64,000 bases of DNA, taken from contig CM062818.1 of assembly GCA_031772625.1 (NCBI GenBank), positions 1,676,436,667-1,676,500,666 on the forward strand, read 5' to 3'. The DNA comes from Pinus tabuliformis (lineage: Eukaryota; Streptophyta; Pinopsida; Pinales; Pinaceae). Every line of letters begins with the position of its first letter. Within the stretch, counting starts at the first letter, position 1. The notes under the pieces are model-generated. The model was not told where the DNA came from. It searched no databases and was given only the letters and a program-made list of their open reading frames with translations. The position numbers and the translations under genes are program-made. Below, one piece after another: positions 45,170-56,880 of this stretch.

Positions 45170-47243
45170 TGGTGGGCTCCAGTATTGTAGCAATAATTCT
45201 AGAACTCCTGGAGCTTCCTATCTCTAATTTTATCAACCCGGTAGTTCGTAACAAACTTGGAAGCGATGGTGCTGTATGCACAAGTACTAGCTCTTGTCGT
45301 AGCTGTCACTTGGTCAGCTGGCACAAGTCCGCTAGGGCTTAAGCCAACTTCTATATGTTCTCAGAAGAAGCTTTCTAAATGATGGACGAAGGCTATCTCA
45401 AAAGAAAGTAACCTACTTTGCAAGAATGAAGTGAAAGCCAACCAAAACATGGAAACCCTAGTAAACCCAATCTGACTAGTTTTACCTCTATGATGCAATA
45501 GTGAGAGTGAAAACTTCTAGAAATGATGCCATTACTGCTAGTGATATGAAATGCATGAACTTAAACTACTTCTATTGAAAAGAACATTAGTTTCGTGTTT
45601 TTTCTTAAGTGGTTGGAGTTATTATGATTCTGTTTCTTATTAGGGTTTGACTGTGCAGGGGTAGTGCGAAGGGAAAGAAAGCTTGGGAAAAGGTCAAGAG
45701 GGCTAGGAGAGGTTCCAGGGGATCCCTAACATCATTCCATAGGAGTCCACAACTTTCAGATGCTCAGCAACCGAGTTTGCAGGCTTCTACAGGATGTCTG
45801 CAGGGGATCCTACATGAAGCTCGGGATTTCTACAGGAAGTCTGCTAACTTCTACAGGATGTGCTGTAGTTGGAGTTTTGGGTGATGGAGGAGTGGAGGAG
45901 TTGTATGGGTGGATGGGTAAGGTGAAGGAGGAGTTTGTGGTGGCTCAGGGAAAGAGATATGAGATGAGGAGAGAGTGGGTACAGTTGGTTGGTGGAAAGA
46001 AGAGAGGAAGCAAGGGAAAGTTAAAAAGGTGGAGCTATGTGAGAAGTAGAAGGGTTGGAAGGCTAACGAGCTGAACAGAGGTCGAGCAGGTGGCTTTAGG
46101 CGTGGTTGAGAAGAAGAAGAACACGATCAAGTGATGCTTTGTAGTGTAAAAGAAACAAATCCTCTATGTCTTGCACAAAACTAAGAATTCCATCAACCTA
46201 TTCTAACTGTGATATTAAACCAATGAACAACAATGTAAATTGTGGAGAAAAATCATGCATGGTGTTGGAACGAAGAAGTAGTGCTCAAGATCAGAATGCA
46301 TGGATGGATCTACAATTGAAATGACTGTGTTGCAGCTTGCATGAAAGTATAAGACTGCGTTTTTTTGGTGGTTGGTACAACCCACACCCCCAATCTCTAA
46401 ACAGAGATGGCAGCGAGTGCACTATCAACCTTTTTTGGAGCTCTGATGAATTACAATCCTCCTACTCCGTTCTAAGCTGCTGAAAGCACTTTAACCATAA
46501 ACTAATCCTACTCAATCACATTAAAGAAATTAAATCAACAGACTGTGTTTTTCAAATGCATGTCAAAACAAAGAAACGAAGTGTTGAAAGGAAATACAAT
46601 TAACAATACAAGGAAAAGGAGGTCTATTGCTCTCAGGTTAGGCCCTAACCTGAGAGCTATAGCTCCCTTAAGAACTCATAATTGAATCCAAAGCTGCCTG
46701 CCTTTATTAAAATATCATAATCATGAGTCTAACATCATGCCAAAACTGGCTTACACTGGCTAACCCAAATTGACTAACTGAAATGAGGTCTTAAGCCCTC
46801 TTATTTATACAATTTGAGGACCCAACAATCCTCCTAAATGTAGGCACTCGGCTGCCCAAGACTTGTAGTTAACAACAGTCCTACTTGACTTGCTTGGATG
46901 CCCTTGTGCTGATTGATTCGGTGGCCCTTGAACTCCGAGCTGATGGTGGAGAATTCGAGGTAAGGGCCCATAAATGAGGGGGACACCTTCCTACAAATCC
47001 TCTAGCTTGTTCTCCCACGAATTTGGCTACCAAGTGCTCATTAAGACCTTCAATTTTGTCTCCAAGTTGACCAAAAAGGCTACACAAAGCACCCATTAGA
47101 CTTGTTGGCATAATGACTAACCAAATTCACTCTATTAGCATAAAAATAATTAAAAACATGCAATAAACCAATGAGAATGGTTGATTAAGTCAAATTAGGA
47201 GGTTGAATGAGCCCAAATAATTGTCCATTTTTGGGGCTCATCA
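45170..47243 (-). mobile_element. Solo LTR of about 2.1 kb inserted in the Copia pol linker
   Basis: This 2074 bp segment has TG...CA ends (TGGTGGGCTCC to GGGGCTCATCA) and a target duplication CCAGA (45165-45169 and 47244-47248). On the minus strand it would start TGATGAGCCCC, with a TATA-like GTATAAATAAGAG near 46798-46810, so it is oriented opposite to its host. No coding domain was seen inside. The ORF 45760-46074 has no recognisable features. A truncated relative lies at 1-489. Excision with one CCAGA rejoins the pol frame exactly. Confidence 0.8.
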
Positions 47244-47248
47244 CCAGA

Positions 47249-48140
47249 GGAACAAATAAGGATAGAAGAGAAGACTCCATCCAGGTATGTTCAGAAGAAT
47301 CATCTAGAATCTCAGATTTTGGGGCAGAAAGAAGCAGGTGTACAAACAAGAAGAACAATTGCAGAAGCTTCAAGCTATTTGGCATTACTCTCCTCCACTG
47401 AAGCAAAAAATGTAAGAGAGGCATGCAAAGATGAATGTTGGGTCAAAGCAATGGATGAAGAACTTGAGCAGATCGAAAAGAATAACACTTGGGAGTTGGT
47501 TCCTAGACCAAAGGATAAGAATGTTATAGGGACAAAATGGATCTTCAAGAATAAGTTGAATGAAAATGGGGAAGTAATTAGAAACAAGGCCAGACTTGTT
47601 TGTAAAGGGTATGCCCAGCAAGAAGGAATAGATTTTGAAGAAACTTTTGCTCCTGTTGCAAGAATTGAGGCCATTTGAATGTTCCTTGCCCTCTCAAGCT
47701 TTCAAAAGTTCAAAGTATTTCAAATGGACGTGAAATCAACCTTTCTGAATGGAGACTTAGAAGAAGAAGTGTACATTGAGCAGCTAGATGGTTTCATTCT
47801 TGGAAATGATCCAAATCTTGTATGCAGACTCAAAAAGGCTCTCTATGGTCTTAAACAAGCTCCAAGGGCTTGGTACTATCGTTTGGACAAATATCTTCAT
47901 CAACAAGGTTTTTCAAGAGGATCAGCAGATAGCAATCTTTATATAAAAATTGAAAATGACAAATTGCTAATACTTTTTGTGTATGTAGATGAAATTATCT
48001 TTGGCAGCAATGAAGAAGCTATGAGTCAAAGCTTTGCCTTGGTGATGCAGAAAGAATTCGAAATGTCCTTGCTCGGAGAACTGACATATTTTCTTGGATT
48101 GCAAATCCAACAAAATGAAGGAGGGATCTTCTTGTCTTAA
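47249..48140 (+). pseudogene. Copia reverse transcriptase
   Basis: After the solo LTR the frame resumes with '[18 protein letters not shown]'. The RT runs through '[37 protein letters not shown]', '[15 protein letters not shown]' and TGA 47676 (Arg expected). It continues with 'FQMDVKSTFLNGDLEEEVYIEQ', 'LKKALYGLKQAPRAWY' and 'LLILFVYVDEIIFGSN'. The catalytic YVDD is changed to YVDE (codon GAA at 47991), which should inactivate the polymerase. The piece ends at TAA 48138, where Gln is expected. Confidence 0.9.
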
Positions 48141-48938
48141 ACCAAGTATCTCAAGCAGATTTTGAAGAAATATGGCATGGAAGATGCAAAACCAGTATGT
48201 ACACCCATGGTCACAGGATGTAACCTCAGTGCAAATGATGAATCAACAGCAGTGCATCAACCAACCTACAGATCTATGATTGGAAGTCTACTTTATTTGA
48301 CAGCTACCCGACCAGACATCATGCATGCAGTGGGAATAGTTTGAAGGTTTCAGGAAAATCCAAAGGAAACTCATCTTCAGGCAGTAAAGATAATTTTCAA
48401 ATATATTCAAGGGACTCAAAACTATGGCTTATGGTATCCTAGAGATACAGATCTCACACTTCATGCTTATACAGATGCAGATTGGGCCGGAAGCGTGGAT
48501 GACACGAAGAGCACAAGTGGTGGTGCATTCTTTATGGGTTCTAGATTAGTATCTTGGTTCAGCAAGAAACTGAGTTCAATTGCTTTGTCTACAGTTGAAG
48601 CGGAATATGTGGCTGCTGCATCTTGTTGCACTCAACTCCTTTGGATGATGCAGACCTTGCAGGATTTTCAAATCACTTGTACACCACCTATCTCCATCTT
48701 ATGTGATAATACAAGTGCAATCAACATTTCAAAGAACCCAGTCATGCATTCAAAGACCAAGCACATACCAATCAAGTATCACTTTCTCTCGGAACAAGTG
48801 CTTGAACAAAAGGTCAAGTTGGAGTATGTTCCTTCTAAGGAACAAGTTGCTGATATACTCACCAAACCATCACCCAGGGAGACCTTTGAATACCTCAGGC
48901 AAAAGCTAGGGGTTGTTGATGCATCATCTTGTTGTTGA
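48141..48938 (+). pseudogene. Copia RNase H
   Basis: This continues in the same frame: 'KYLKQILKKYGMEDAKPVCTPM' and 'YRSMIGSLLYLTATRPDIMHAVGIV', then TGA 48342. RNase H follows with 'AYTDADWAGSVDDTKSTSGG' (Asp), 'STVEAEYVAAASC' (Glu) and 'ILCDNTSAINISKNP' (Asp), and ends 'EQVADILTKPSPRETFEYLRQKLGV'. The natural stop is at 48936-48938. The catalytic residues are intact. Confidence 0.9.
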
Positions 48939-49280
48939 CTCTCTTCTGATTGTTGGTTGTACGCGAGGTTCATCTGGGGTATAGGCGTACATTTGCTGAG
49001 TTGCGGATTGGTCGAAGATTGAATAGCATAGGTTCAGGGGGAGCATATAATTCATTGTTGGAATTATGGAGGAAGGGCAGAAGGAATATTGCTGCAATAT
49101 GTCTCTATCTCTTTCATGGTCATTTATGGTGTTTGGTGGATTATGGTTCTTCTTTGCAAATCTGGTTTATAGTTAGGGGGAGCATGTTCTTAGGGGGAGC
49201 CTAACCCTTTGCCCTTGATGTCAAAGGGGGAGAATGATGTTAAGGATCTTGAGGTTGCCATCAAGTCCAAAGGGGGAGAT
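48939..49280 (+). other. Copia 3' untranslated region with polypurine tract
   Basis: No envelope-like ORF is present. The region has four AGGGGGAG-type purine runs (near 49035, 49175, 49193 and 49226), and the final AAAGGGGGAGAT (49269-49280) is the PPT against the 3' LTR. Confidence 0.75.
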
Positions 49281-50898
49281 TGTTGGCATTATGATTCTGA
49301 TATGGCTCTATGATACAGGTGTTGTACTTGATGGAAACTCACTCAAGTGTCAAAGCTCTGTTCAGGCTCTCAAAATAATGGAAATTAAGAGGTTCATAGG
49401 TGAATGGTTCAAAAGGTGCGGACCCGCAAGTTCGTTGTCCAGAAAGTGCGGTCATACCCGCAGGTTATCCATTCAGAAGGTGCGGTCCCACAATTCACTC
49501 ACTTCAAGGCAAAGAAGCATGCTCACATGGGGTTTCTTATGTTTGGCCCGTCGTATTTAGCCCGTCGTTCATGATCCTATGGTTTTGTCCTGTGGTATAG
49601 GATCTAATTAAGCCCCGGTTTGGATACCTTGTATTGGTTATTGATGGTTTTGTCCCATGGTGTGAATAAGGGTTTGACTATAAATAGGGAATGAGATCAC
49701 TTGGCTGAAATATCTTTGAAATTTGAATATCTTAAGATCTCAAATATTGGGTTATCAATGTTAAAAGCTTGATCTAAATTAAAGTAAAGTTGAAGGTGTA
49801 TCTATCAAGTCGTGATCTCACGGGCGCATGATCAGATCTGTGCATCTGACTGTCAATGGCACATTGGAGGGCTGTTAATTCGGTTAAAATCAAAGGTCCG
49901 CAGGAGATTCACAGTGCAGATGCGGAGGTTTGCAGTCCAGTGAAAGTGAAGTTGCAGAGGTTCGCAGTCCACAGAAAGGTGCAGGTGTGGAGGCACGTGG
50001 AGCGAAAAAAGGCGCAGTACGGAGGCATGCGGAGTGCAGAAAGGCGTAGTGCAGAGGTACATTAGAGGTATGCGACGCGGCAGAAGGCACAGTTGCGGAG
50101 GCACGCGATGCGAGAGAAGGCGCATTTGCAGAGATACAGTAGGGGTATGCGGCGCGACAGAAGGTGCAGGTGCAAAGGTACAGTAGAGGTACACAGCGAG
50201 ATGGAAGGCGAAGAGCGGAGGTACACAGTGTAGCAGAAGGCGCTCTACGTGGATACGCAGGAAAACAGAAGGCGGGGTGCGGAGTCACGTAGCCTAGATA
50301 AGGAAAAACTGCGGATCTATCTTAAAACATTTGTTCATTATCTTTTATCTATTGCTGCAGAGTTCTAGGTTTATATTTCTAGTACTACCTTTTTGTTTAC
50401 AACATTCTGAGAAGTTGGGTGATTCTTTGCTTGATTGTATAAGGAGTTTGGGTGATTTGCATGTACTTGATGATTATTTGATCTTCTTGGATCCAGTTTG
50501 AAAATTTATGAAAGTGGTCCTTGAAAGAAAAGAAGTAGGGTGTTGTAGCTCTCTTCCAGGAGAGACTGGAAAACGAGAGAGAGTTGTAGCTCTCTGCAGG
50601 TTGCAGCCTGCATACTGGTAAAGGACTGCACCAGTACAAAATCATTGTAAAAGGAGTTTCTAATTGAAAGAAGATAGAGACATATTGCAGCAGGTGGTTT
50701 TCACCCACATTGGGTTTCCACCTTATATCTGGTGTTCTTTGGTATCTGTTTTTCTTGTTCATGCTCATTATTTTATGGTACTGATATACAAAGTAACGAT
50801 CAATATCTGAAGAATAATTCAAAGTATAAATAAGGAAGATATATTGAAAAGAATTTGATAACACTGATTCACCCTCCCTCTCAGTATTATTTCCAACA
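49281..50898 (+). repeat. 3' LTR of the Copia element
   Basis: This 1618 bp LTR runs TGTTGGCATT to TTCCAACA and is followed by the target duplication TGTGG at 50899-50903. Like the 5' LTR it carries the TATA box and the GC-rich array. Confidence 0.9.
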
Positions 50899-50903
50899 TG
50901 TGG

Positions 50904-53100
50904 TTGCCAACTTCATGCTGACTATGTTATGGGGCCCTTGGCCCAACCCAACTTTGACTTTATCCTTGAATCTTTTACAGACCATATCTTTCAATATAGG
51001 AAGTGTTTTTCAAAATTCAATATATTTAGTTAGAAACATATTTCCAAATTCTATCCATGTGAACAATTTACAAGAGTTATTCATACAATATTCTAAACTA
51101 AAAATAGCTCCAAAGTATCTACTCTTTGATTAACCTTCTTCATGACTTGAGCTTTGCCACTCTTTGACACCAATGCTAACATATTTTTCATAACTATGGC
51201 CCTCTCAATTGCTTCTTCATATGTTGAAAGGTTTAGGTATCTCTAATATGATCTAAGTAACTTACCTTTTCTCCTTTGGAGAATATTTAGTTAAAAGGAT
51301 CATGAGTAATGACTCCTTATCTCTTCCTCAAGTAGTCAAGGGGATTCTCTTGCTAAAACAACTCATACATGTACAACTGAGCCATAAGAAAGCTCATGCA
51401 TATTGGTCTAAGTATTATCTAGGCTTACATTCATAATAGTGTTTCTCCTCCTCAAAACATGCCCTTCAACTTAAACATCAGAAAATATCTATCCTATGCA
51501 TGGCTCACATCACCAACTTGTCAATTGGTAAATGACAAAGTACACAAGCTAACATTTCTTACATGAAAAATATAGAGGGACTCTCAGGAATGAATTATTA
51601 CTACAATTAATACTCCCATATACAAACTATGACTAAATACTCTCACTCACTAACATAATCTCCACCTATGATACTATACTTGAGAAAAACTAATGGAAAA
51701 AGACTCAAAGAATCATCACCATATCCGAGACTTCAATAGAAATATTACCAACATCAACAATTAACTTAATTTTAACATATATATTTCAACTTTTTTTCCT
51801 ACAACACACATTTTTAGCATTTAGCTACAAATAGAAGTAGCTCCATCACTAGCATACTCTGTGGGTAGCCACTTATTATAGGGCATATATCATGAACTTT
51901 CCTCAACCAAGCACACTAATATTAGCACACGGAAAGGCAATATTAATAATATATAACTCATAGGTCGAGCAACATTAACAACACCATCAACCTCTCACTT
52001 GCACACTTATCCTTAACAACAATATAAAACTGATACCAATTGATGATACTAATTATTGATTGATACCATTGTTAGCAATTATTAATTGATTATTATCCTC
52101 ATGTGTTCATGCTCTCTTAGTGGCACTAGGAGTTTTCAAACAATCACCTTTTGTTGCATTTTCTTCTCTTTTCAACAATATAGGATTTGTTCTCAAATAT
52201 ATTCCCAATTATTAATGACAATAATAAGTGTAAAAATACTTGGGATGAGACAAGTAAACTATAGTAAAAAATAGATTATCATCACCTATGTTCTATAAAC
52301 ACAAAAAATACTCAGTTTTTGACATTCTTAATCATGCATTCTATGGTTAACAACATGTACCCTCAGCTAAAACTTAAATCAACATGCTAAGGTTGCCACA
52401 TTATTCTTCCCATTAAACAATCAATGGAAAAATTATAGTCAAGTCCTCTATAAAACTCTACAATACTCAACAAAGCCGGTCTACATTATGAACTTTATAA
52501 ACTAAATACCATAAAATAGACATACATTTTAAACCTTTAGACGCTTTGTTGTGCATGTTCATTTCTACTCCCTCTATTTGTCCTTTTGGCTTCTCTTGAA
52601 GCCATCCTCATTTCTTCAATGAAGTAGGACAAGGGATGCTCTCCCCTTTAGTATATTATCTCCCTTTTAAGATAACATGTCTATCACCTTATTTGCTTCC
52701 TTTTCATTTGCTGTGCTTTCCTTTTGCTTGTAATGTGTTGGAGAAATGAGTAGAATACAATCAATACTATTAATGAGAACCACCATAAGAATATTAGACT
52801 TTTATCTATTGATTTTCTATAAGTCTCACGTCTATGATGGTTTCCTAGTTGTTTTTACAAGGTCCTTTTATTGTTGTTATGAAATTGTTCTAGTTGGTCC
52901 TCCCTATGGGATAAGCTTATATTTTCATTATTTAATAAAGGGGATACCTTTCCAAGTTTACAAGAAACTACATGTAGTATTCAACATTATTTAAAAAGTG
53001 GGGAAGGACTTATCATATTTCTCACCATATCCTCTGCTAAAATATTCATTAAATGTTTCTCTCGATCTGTTTTTGCTTTGAAAATTTTGTCCTTAACGAG
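50904..53100. repeat. Duplicated block, copy D, right part
   Basis: The block resumes after the Copia insertion and is collinear with 4530-6167 and then 13964-14850 of copy B. At 52396 it shows the uninterrupted sequence where the RT-less element entered copy B. No supported gene. Confidence 0.65.
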
Positions 53101-54337
53101 AAAAGGATCTCTATGTGTGGCTATTCAAATTACTTCTCTAAGTAATTCATGGTTGTGGCCAAAAAGACATTTATTTCTCCTTTTGAAGCAACTTTTTCTT
53201 CCTCTTTGGACACTTAGAAGCATAATTTTCTGCTTCACCACAATAAAAACACTTGAGGGGTTGCTTACTTTTGGCTTTATCATCACTGATAACATCTTTG
53301 TATTCATGTTGTTGTGCTACTATAACGCTCATTGGCCCTTTTACTATTACAGAAATGATAGGTTTTTTACCTTTACATGCTACTACATAACCACTTTCAC
53401 AATCTAGACTTGTCTTAGCCTTAGCCAGGCTACTTTGAATCCCATCTAGAGCATTAGAGATATGATATGTGGAGAGATAATATTTTAATACAACAATATT
53501 TACGTGTGGCTTCTAAATTGAGGCTTTAGGATTCTTAATTTCCTCATAAGATGGTATGAGTTTCCTTTTAAAATGTTTATTTTCATCCATATCTTCTAAT
53601 TAAATAAAGGAGCTATTATATTCAGAACTAGTGCCTATTTCACTCACAATTTTTTGAATAGCTTGTTTCATTGTTGAGTCTAGTGATTCTCATGTAGATA
53701 AATGAGGTATAGTTCCTTCCTTTTCACTAGAGGTGCACCCATTATCTTGTAGAGAATTTTATGGATCTATTATTGCTACCAAAGTAGATCCTGTTTTACT
53801 ACTACTAGATGAACATCTCTCTCTTACATAAGAAATTTCACTTGAGAAACTAGAAGATAAATGGCCTATTGTTATACAATAAAAACATAATAACAACTTA
53901 CTTGTAGATTCCATCTCCTTGGTATTCTCTAAGTGCTAACAAACAAGGTGTCCAATTAATATAGGGGAGTCATTTTCTTGCTATCCATGGTATTTGTGTG
54001 CCCCATTGTTCAAGGAGGGCTCCTTGATATCACCAACAACTTGATTCTATTTAGCATTGATGGAGTGCAACTTATTCCATATCTCCTTTGCAGTCTCATA
54101 ATAGATCACTTTTTCAATATCTGACTTAAAAACCCTTTCATGATGTTTTCTTTAGCTATCCCATTATGCTCATTGTTCATTACTCTATTCCCTATAGATA
54201 ACCATATATCAAAAGGAAGAGCTTGTAGGTACATTCAAATTCTCACTTTCCAAGTTGTATAATTTCACCCATTCAAAAATTAGCTCCATCTCAAGTAATT
54301 CAGTCCTAATTCTCCATGATCTTGATCTTCCTTCCAT
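53101..54337 (-). pseudogene. Antisense Copia-type gag relic
   Basis: On the minus strand, from ATG 54337, the reading starts 'MEGRSRSWRIRTELLEMELIFEW' and goes through a gag-like 'EKVIYYETAKEIWNKLHSINAK' (about 54040-54120) to a zinc knuckle 'PLKCFYCGEAENYASKCPKR' at about 53190-53265, where the His is Asn. Many stops and shifts break it. A degenerate initiator-Met PBS and an LTR end lie just upstream, so this is the 5' end of an old Copia element. The rest of its pol is not seen. Confidence 0.6.
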
Positions 54338-54370
54338 ATTTTAGAGTGATCTTAAAGGAACCCAATGATT

Positions 54371-54380
54371 CCATACCAAT
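54371..54380 (-). other. Degenerate PBS of the antisense Copia relic
   Basis: In element sense this reads ATTGGTATGG, like the start of ATTGGTATCAGAGC, directly after an LTR end TTTCTAACA (plus: TGTTAGAAA from 54381). Confidence 0.5.
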
Positions 54381-55650
54381 TGTTAGAAACCAAGACACTA
54401 CTTGGGAGGGAGGGAGGGGTGGGTGGGGGGTTAGGGGGGGGGGGGGGGGGGGGGGGTGGTGGTCAATCAATAGTGTAACCAAATTATACGACTATTTCCA
54501 AATTAAATTTTTGGAGAAAACCATTCATGTAAGTAGCATCATAAGTCAATCATGTGAACCAACATATCCTTAATGCACACATATACAAATATAAATACAC
54601 CAACCATTTTCTTTATTTCTTTTGTAAAGACAAGCTACAACTTGCTATTACATTACCACCTACAAGATGGTACTCTCAAGTTTCTCAAGTCCCCATCTTA
54701 AGGAAGGTATCCCTCCCCAACTTATCAACTACAACTCAAAGGATCTATTACCTCTAGTTTGATCATATAGCATTGAAAAGAGCTGCTACCCATAATTTAT
54801 TAACTACCACTAAAAGGAGATACTACCATTGAGCTTTTAGCTACTACTAAAATGAGATACTACACTTGATTTATTAACAACCACTAAGAGGAGCTCCCAC
54901 CCTTGGTTTACTACCTTCTACTAAAAGGAGCTCTTGCCATGCTCATTATTTAAGTGCCACTACTAGAAGAAACTACAACCCTTGAAATGAAATCTCCATC
55001 TTGCTATCCATGTTAATCCATATCTCATACATTTTTCAAAATAAGATCAATAAGGTTTTCTTCCTTCAAACATAATTTCCCCTCTCTTTTACACACCTCA
55101 ATTCCTTTGTTGCACAGATAAAAATATTTCTTTCCTTCTTAAAACACCCAGTTTCTTACATACCTTATCCACCTCAAATCACCAATATCACCATTAAAAC
55201 ACCTTCAATGCCTTCAACATTAGCCTTTGACTCAACACTGAACCCCCTTTGAGACTCACCTAAAATATAATGCATTCACACCCTAATGCATCTCTGATGA
55301 TCAATTTCATTGCTAATACAACTCTACTTATAAAGGAATTGAACTAATATTTTTAGTATTCAACTTTAGTTAACTTCCTCTCATAACTTAAACTTAACTA
55401 AGATTTGATCTTGAATTACTCTTATTTTTCTATTTCTAGTATGCCCTATTCATATGTACTAATGGTATTCAATCTTTTCTCTCATGTAATGACCTCAATA
55501 TCTGAGTTCTATTGATTTCCTTAGTTTTTGAATTTTCACAAGGTTTAGCTCAAAGATTATAATTTGTTGTAAATATAGAGAACTGACATATCTAGCTAAA
55601 TTTCCAAATATATCCCCAAGTCTATGCATTCCTCCAAATAGCCTCCAACT
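54381..55650 (-). repeat. Probable LTR of the antisense Copia relic
   Basis: It starts TGTTAGAAACC beside the PBS. A TATA-like TTTATAAGTAG in element sense lies near 55328-55338. The far end is not defined. A 23 nt G run interrupts it at 54434-54456. No gene is seen. Confidence 0.4.
54404..54456 (+). repeat. G-rich tract with a 23 nt G homopolymer
   Basis: GGGAGGGAGGGAGGGGTGGGT is followed by GGGGG and a run of 23 G (54434-54456). It could form G-quadruplexes on the plus strand. The exact length may be affected by sequencing. Confidence 0.75.
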
Positions 55651-55659
55651 CATTCATGC

Positions 55660-55935
55660 ATGTTATCCAAGTGCTCTAGCACAGTTGGATTATTGATGCA
55701 AAACAACCAAATATGGCTCAAAATTCTAAATATGACAAAAGAGTGCCAGAATAATGATTGTGGATTGGCCTTAGCCATTTATCCCTTTTTCCACGTTATC
55801 AGTGATAATGAAGCTACATGTAAGCAACACCTCAAGTGTTTTTTTTGTGGTGAAGTAGGACAATATGCTTCTAAGTGTCCAGAAAGGAAGAAAATGTTTC
55901 TTCAAGGGAGAAGAAACATGTTATTTAACCCATAA
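55660..55935 (+). pseudogene. Copia-type gag zinc-knuckle fragment
   Basis: An open 91-codon piece contains 'QHLKCFFCGEVGQYASKCPERKK'. The knuckle spacing CX2CX4xX4C is right, but Gln replaces the His. It closely resembles the antisense knuckle at 53190-53265 but lies in the opposite orientation. It is an isolated gag fragment. Confidence 0.5.
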
Positions 55936-56880
55936 CTATAAATTACTTGTTGGATGTGAATTATGCAAAGTGGGCCATGATCACATGTGAAGTCGATTTT
56001 CCATCCAAAGGTTGCATACACTTGACAATAGAGTAAACATATCAGAATATAAGCTAAAAATACAATTGCAAAAAGTATTTTTCTTCTTTACCCTCCAAAA
56101 ATATTTACCTCCCTCTATGACACCATCATATTAAATCTTATTGGCTCTTTTAAAGTTGAGTTTTTGATTTTATTTTTTTCTTTTGAAGCCCATTTTTTAT
56201 CTAAAAATTCCCTTAATGATGGGACTTCTTAGCTCTAGATGCTTTAGGTAGATCAAGTGCAATTATCATGACTTGTAAGAAATGTTACTTCCATCTCACA
56301 AACCACTTCCTAAAGCTATATTAATCTTTCATATACATAAATTTTTATAGTCCATATTTTTTATTAAAGATGTTTCTAGTAAAATACTTTCTACAATTCC
56401 ATATTTTACTAGGAAAGAATAGTGATCCGTGGCAATCTTAATTTTTTATTAGGACTACTGAAAATATGGCATATACTTAGTCATATTGACCCTTTAAAAC
56501 TTTTTCTGGGCTACTTAGGCAAATGGTTTAATAGATATGGATCTTGAAAATATGTGAATTGCATGGAGAAAATTACATGCTGGCAATTCTATGGCTAAAA
56601 TATTGGAAGGGTTCCACCTTTTAGCTTCTTTCTTGGAGGAGAATTTAAATATAAAGCAATGTCTTTCTTTAAGGGGAAGATCACTACCCAATTCTTTTGA
56701 AAATGGCCCCCACTATGGGAAACCATCACATACATTTTAAGGTAAATCATAAAAAATTGAAATATTCCACATCCATTCAAGCCATAAAGGATGTTTGGTG
56801 GCCTTTAGACCCCACAATCTAGAATCCCACCAAACTCAATTTCATAAAAATCTCAGGACATAAAAGCCACAACCATAGCT
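55936..56880. other. AT-rich stretch, probably old LINE sequence
   Basis: Plus-strand readings hint at a DUF4283-like LINE ORF1 ('GYLGKWFNRYGS' near 56510) but are too broken for a firm call. No gene. Confidence 0.3.

Larger units (their letters stand above)
39754..50898 (+). mobile_element. Ty1/Copia element, SIRE/Maximus-like, with two nested solo LTRs
   Basis: This 11145 bp element has LTRs of 1619 and 1618 bp (TGTTSGCATT to TTCCAACA), a TGTGG target duplication, an initiator-Met PBS, a PPT, and Copia domain order gag, protease, integrase, RT, RNase H in a single frame. Removing the two solo LTRs leaves about 8.5 kb. The long gag with a coiled coil and a 'SLDEIINVQ...GLG' motif resembles the SIRE/Maximus lineage, but no envelope-like ORF follows pol. 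About a dozen LTR differences in the first 190 bp and seven stops in pol show that it is not recent. Confidence 0.9.

Noticed and set aside
45760..46074. 104-codon ORF inside the 2.1 kb solo LTR
   Set aside because: Lies within an LTR, on the strand opposite to the predicted LTR sense, with low-complexity Gly/Val/Arg composition.
49020..49230. Several PPT-like AGGGGGAG runs before the Copia 3' LTR
   Set aside because: Only the run at 49269-49280 directly abuts the LTR; the others are probably 3' UTR sequence typical of this lineage.
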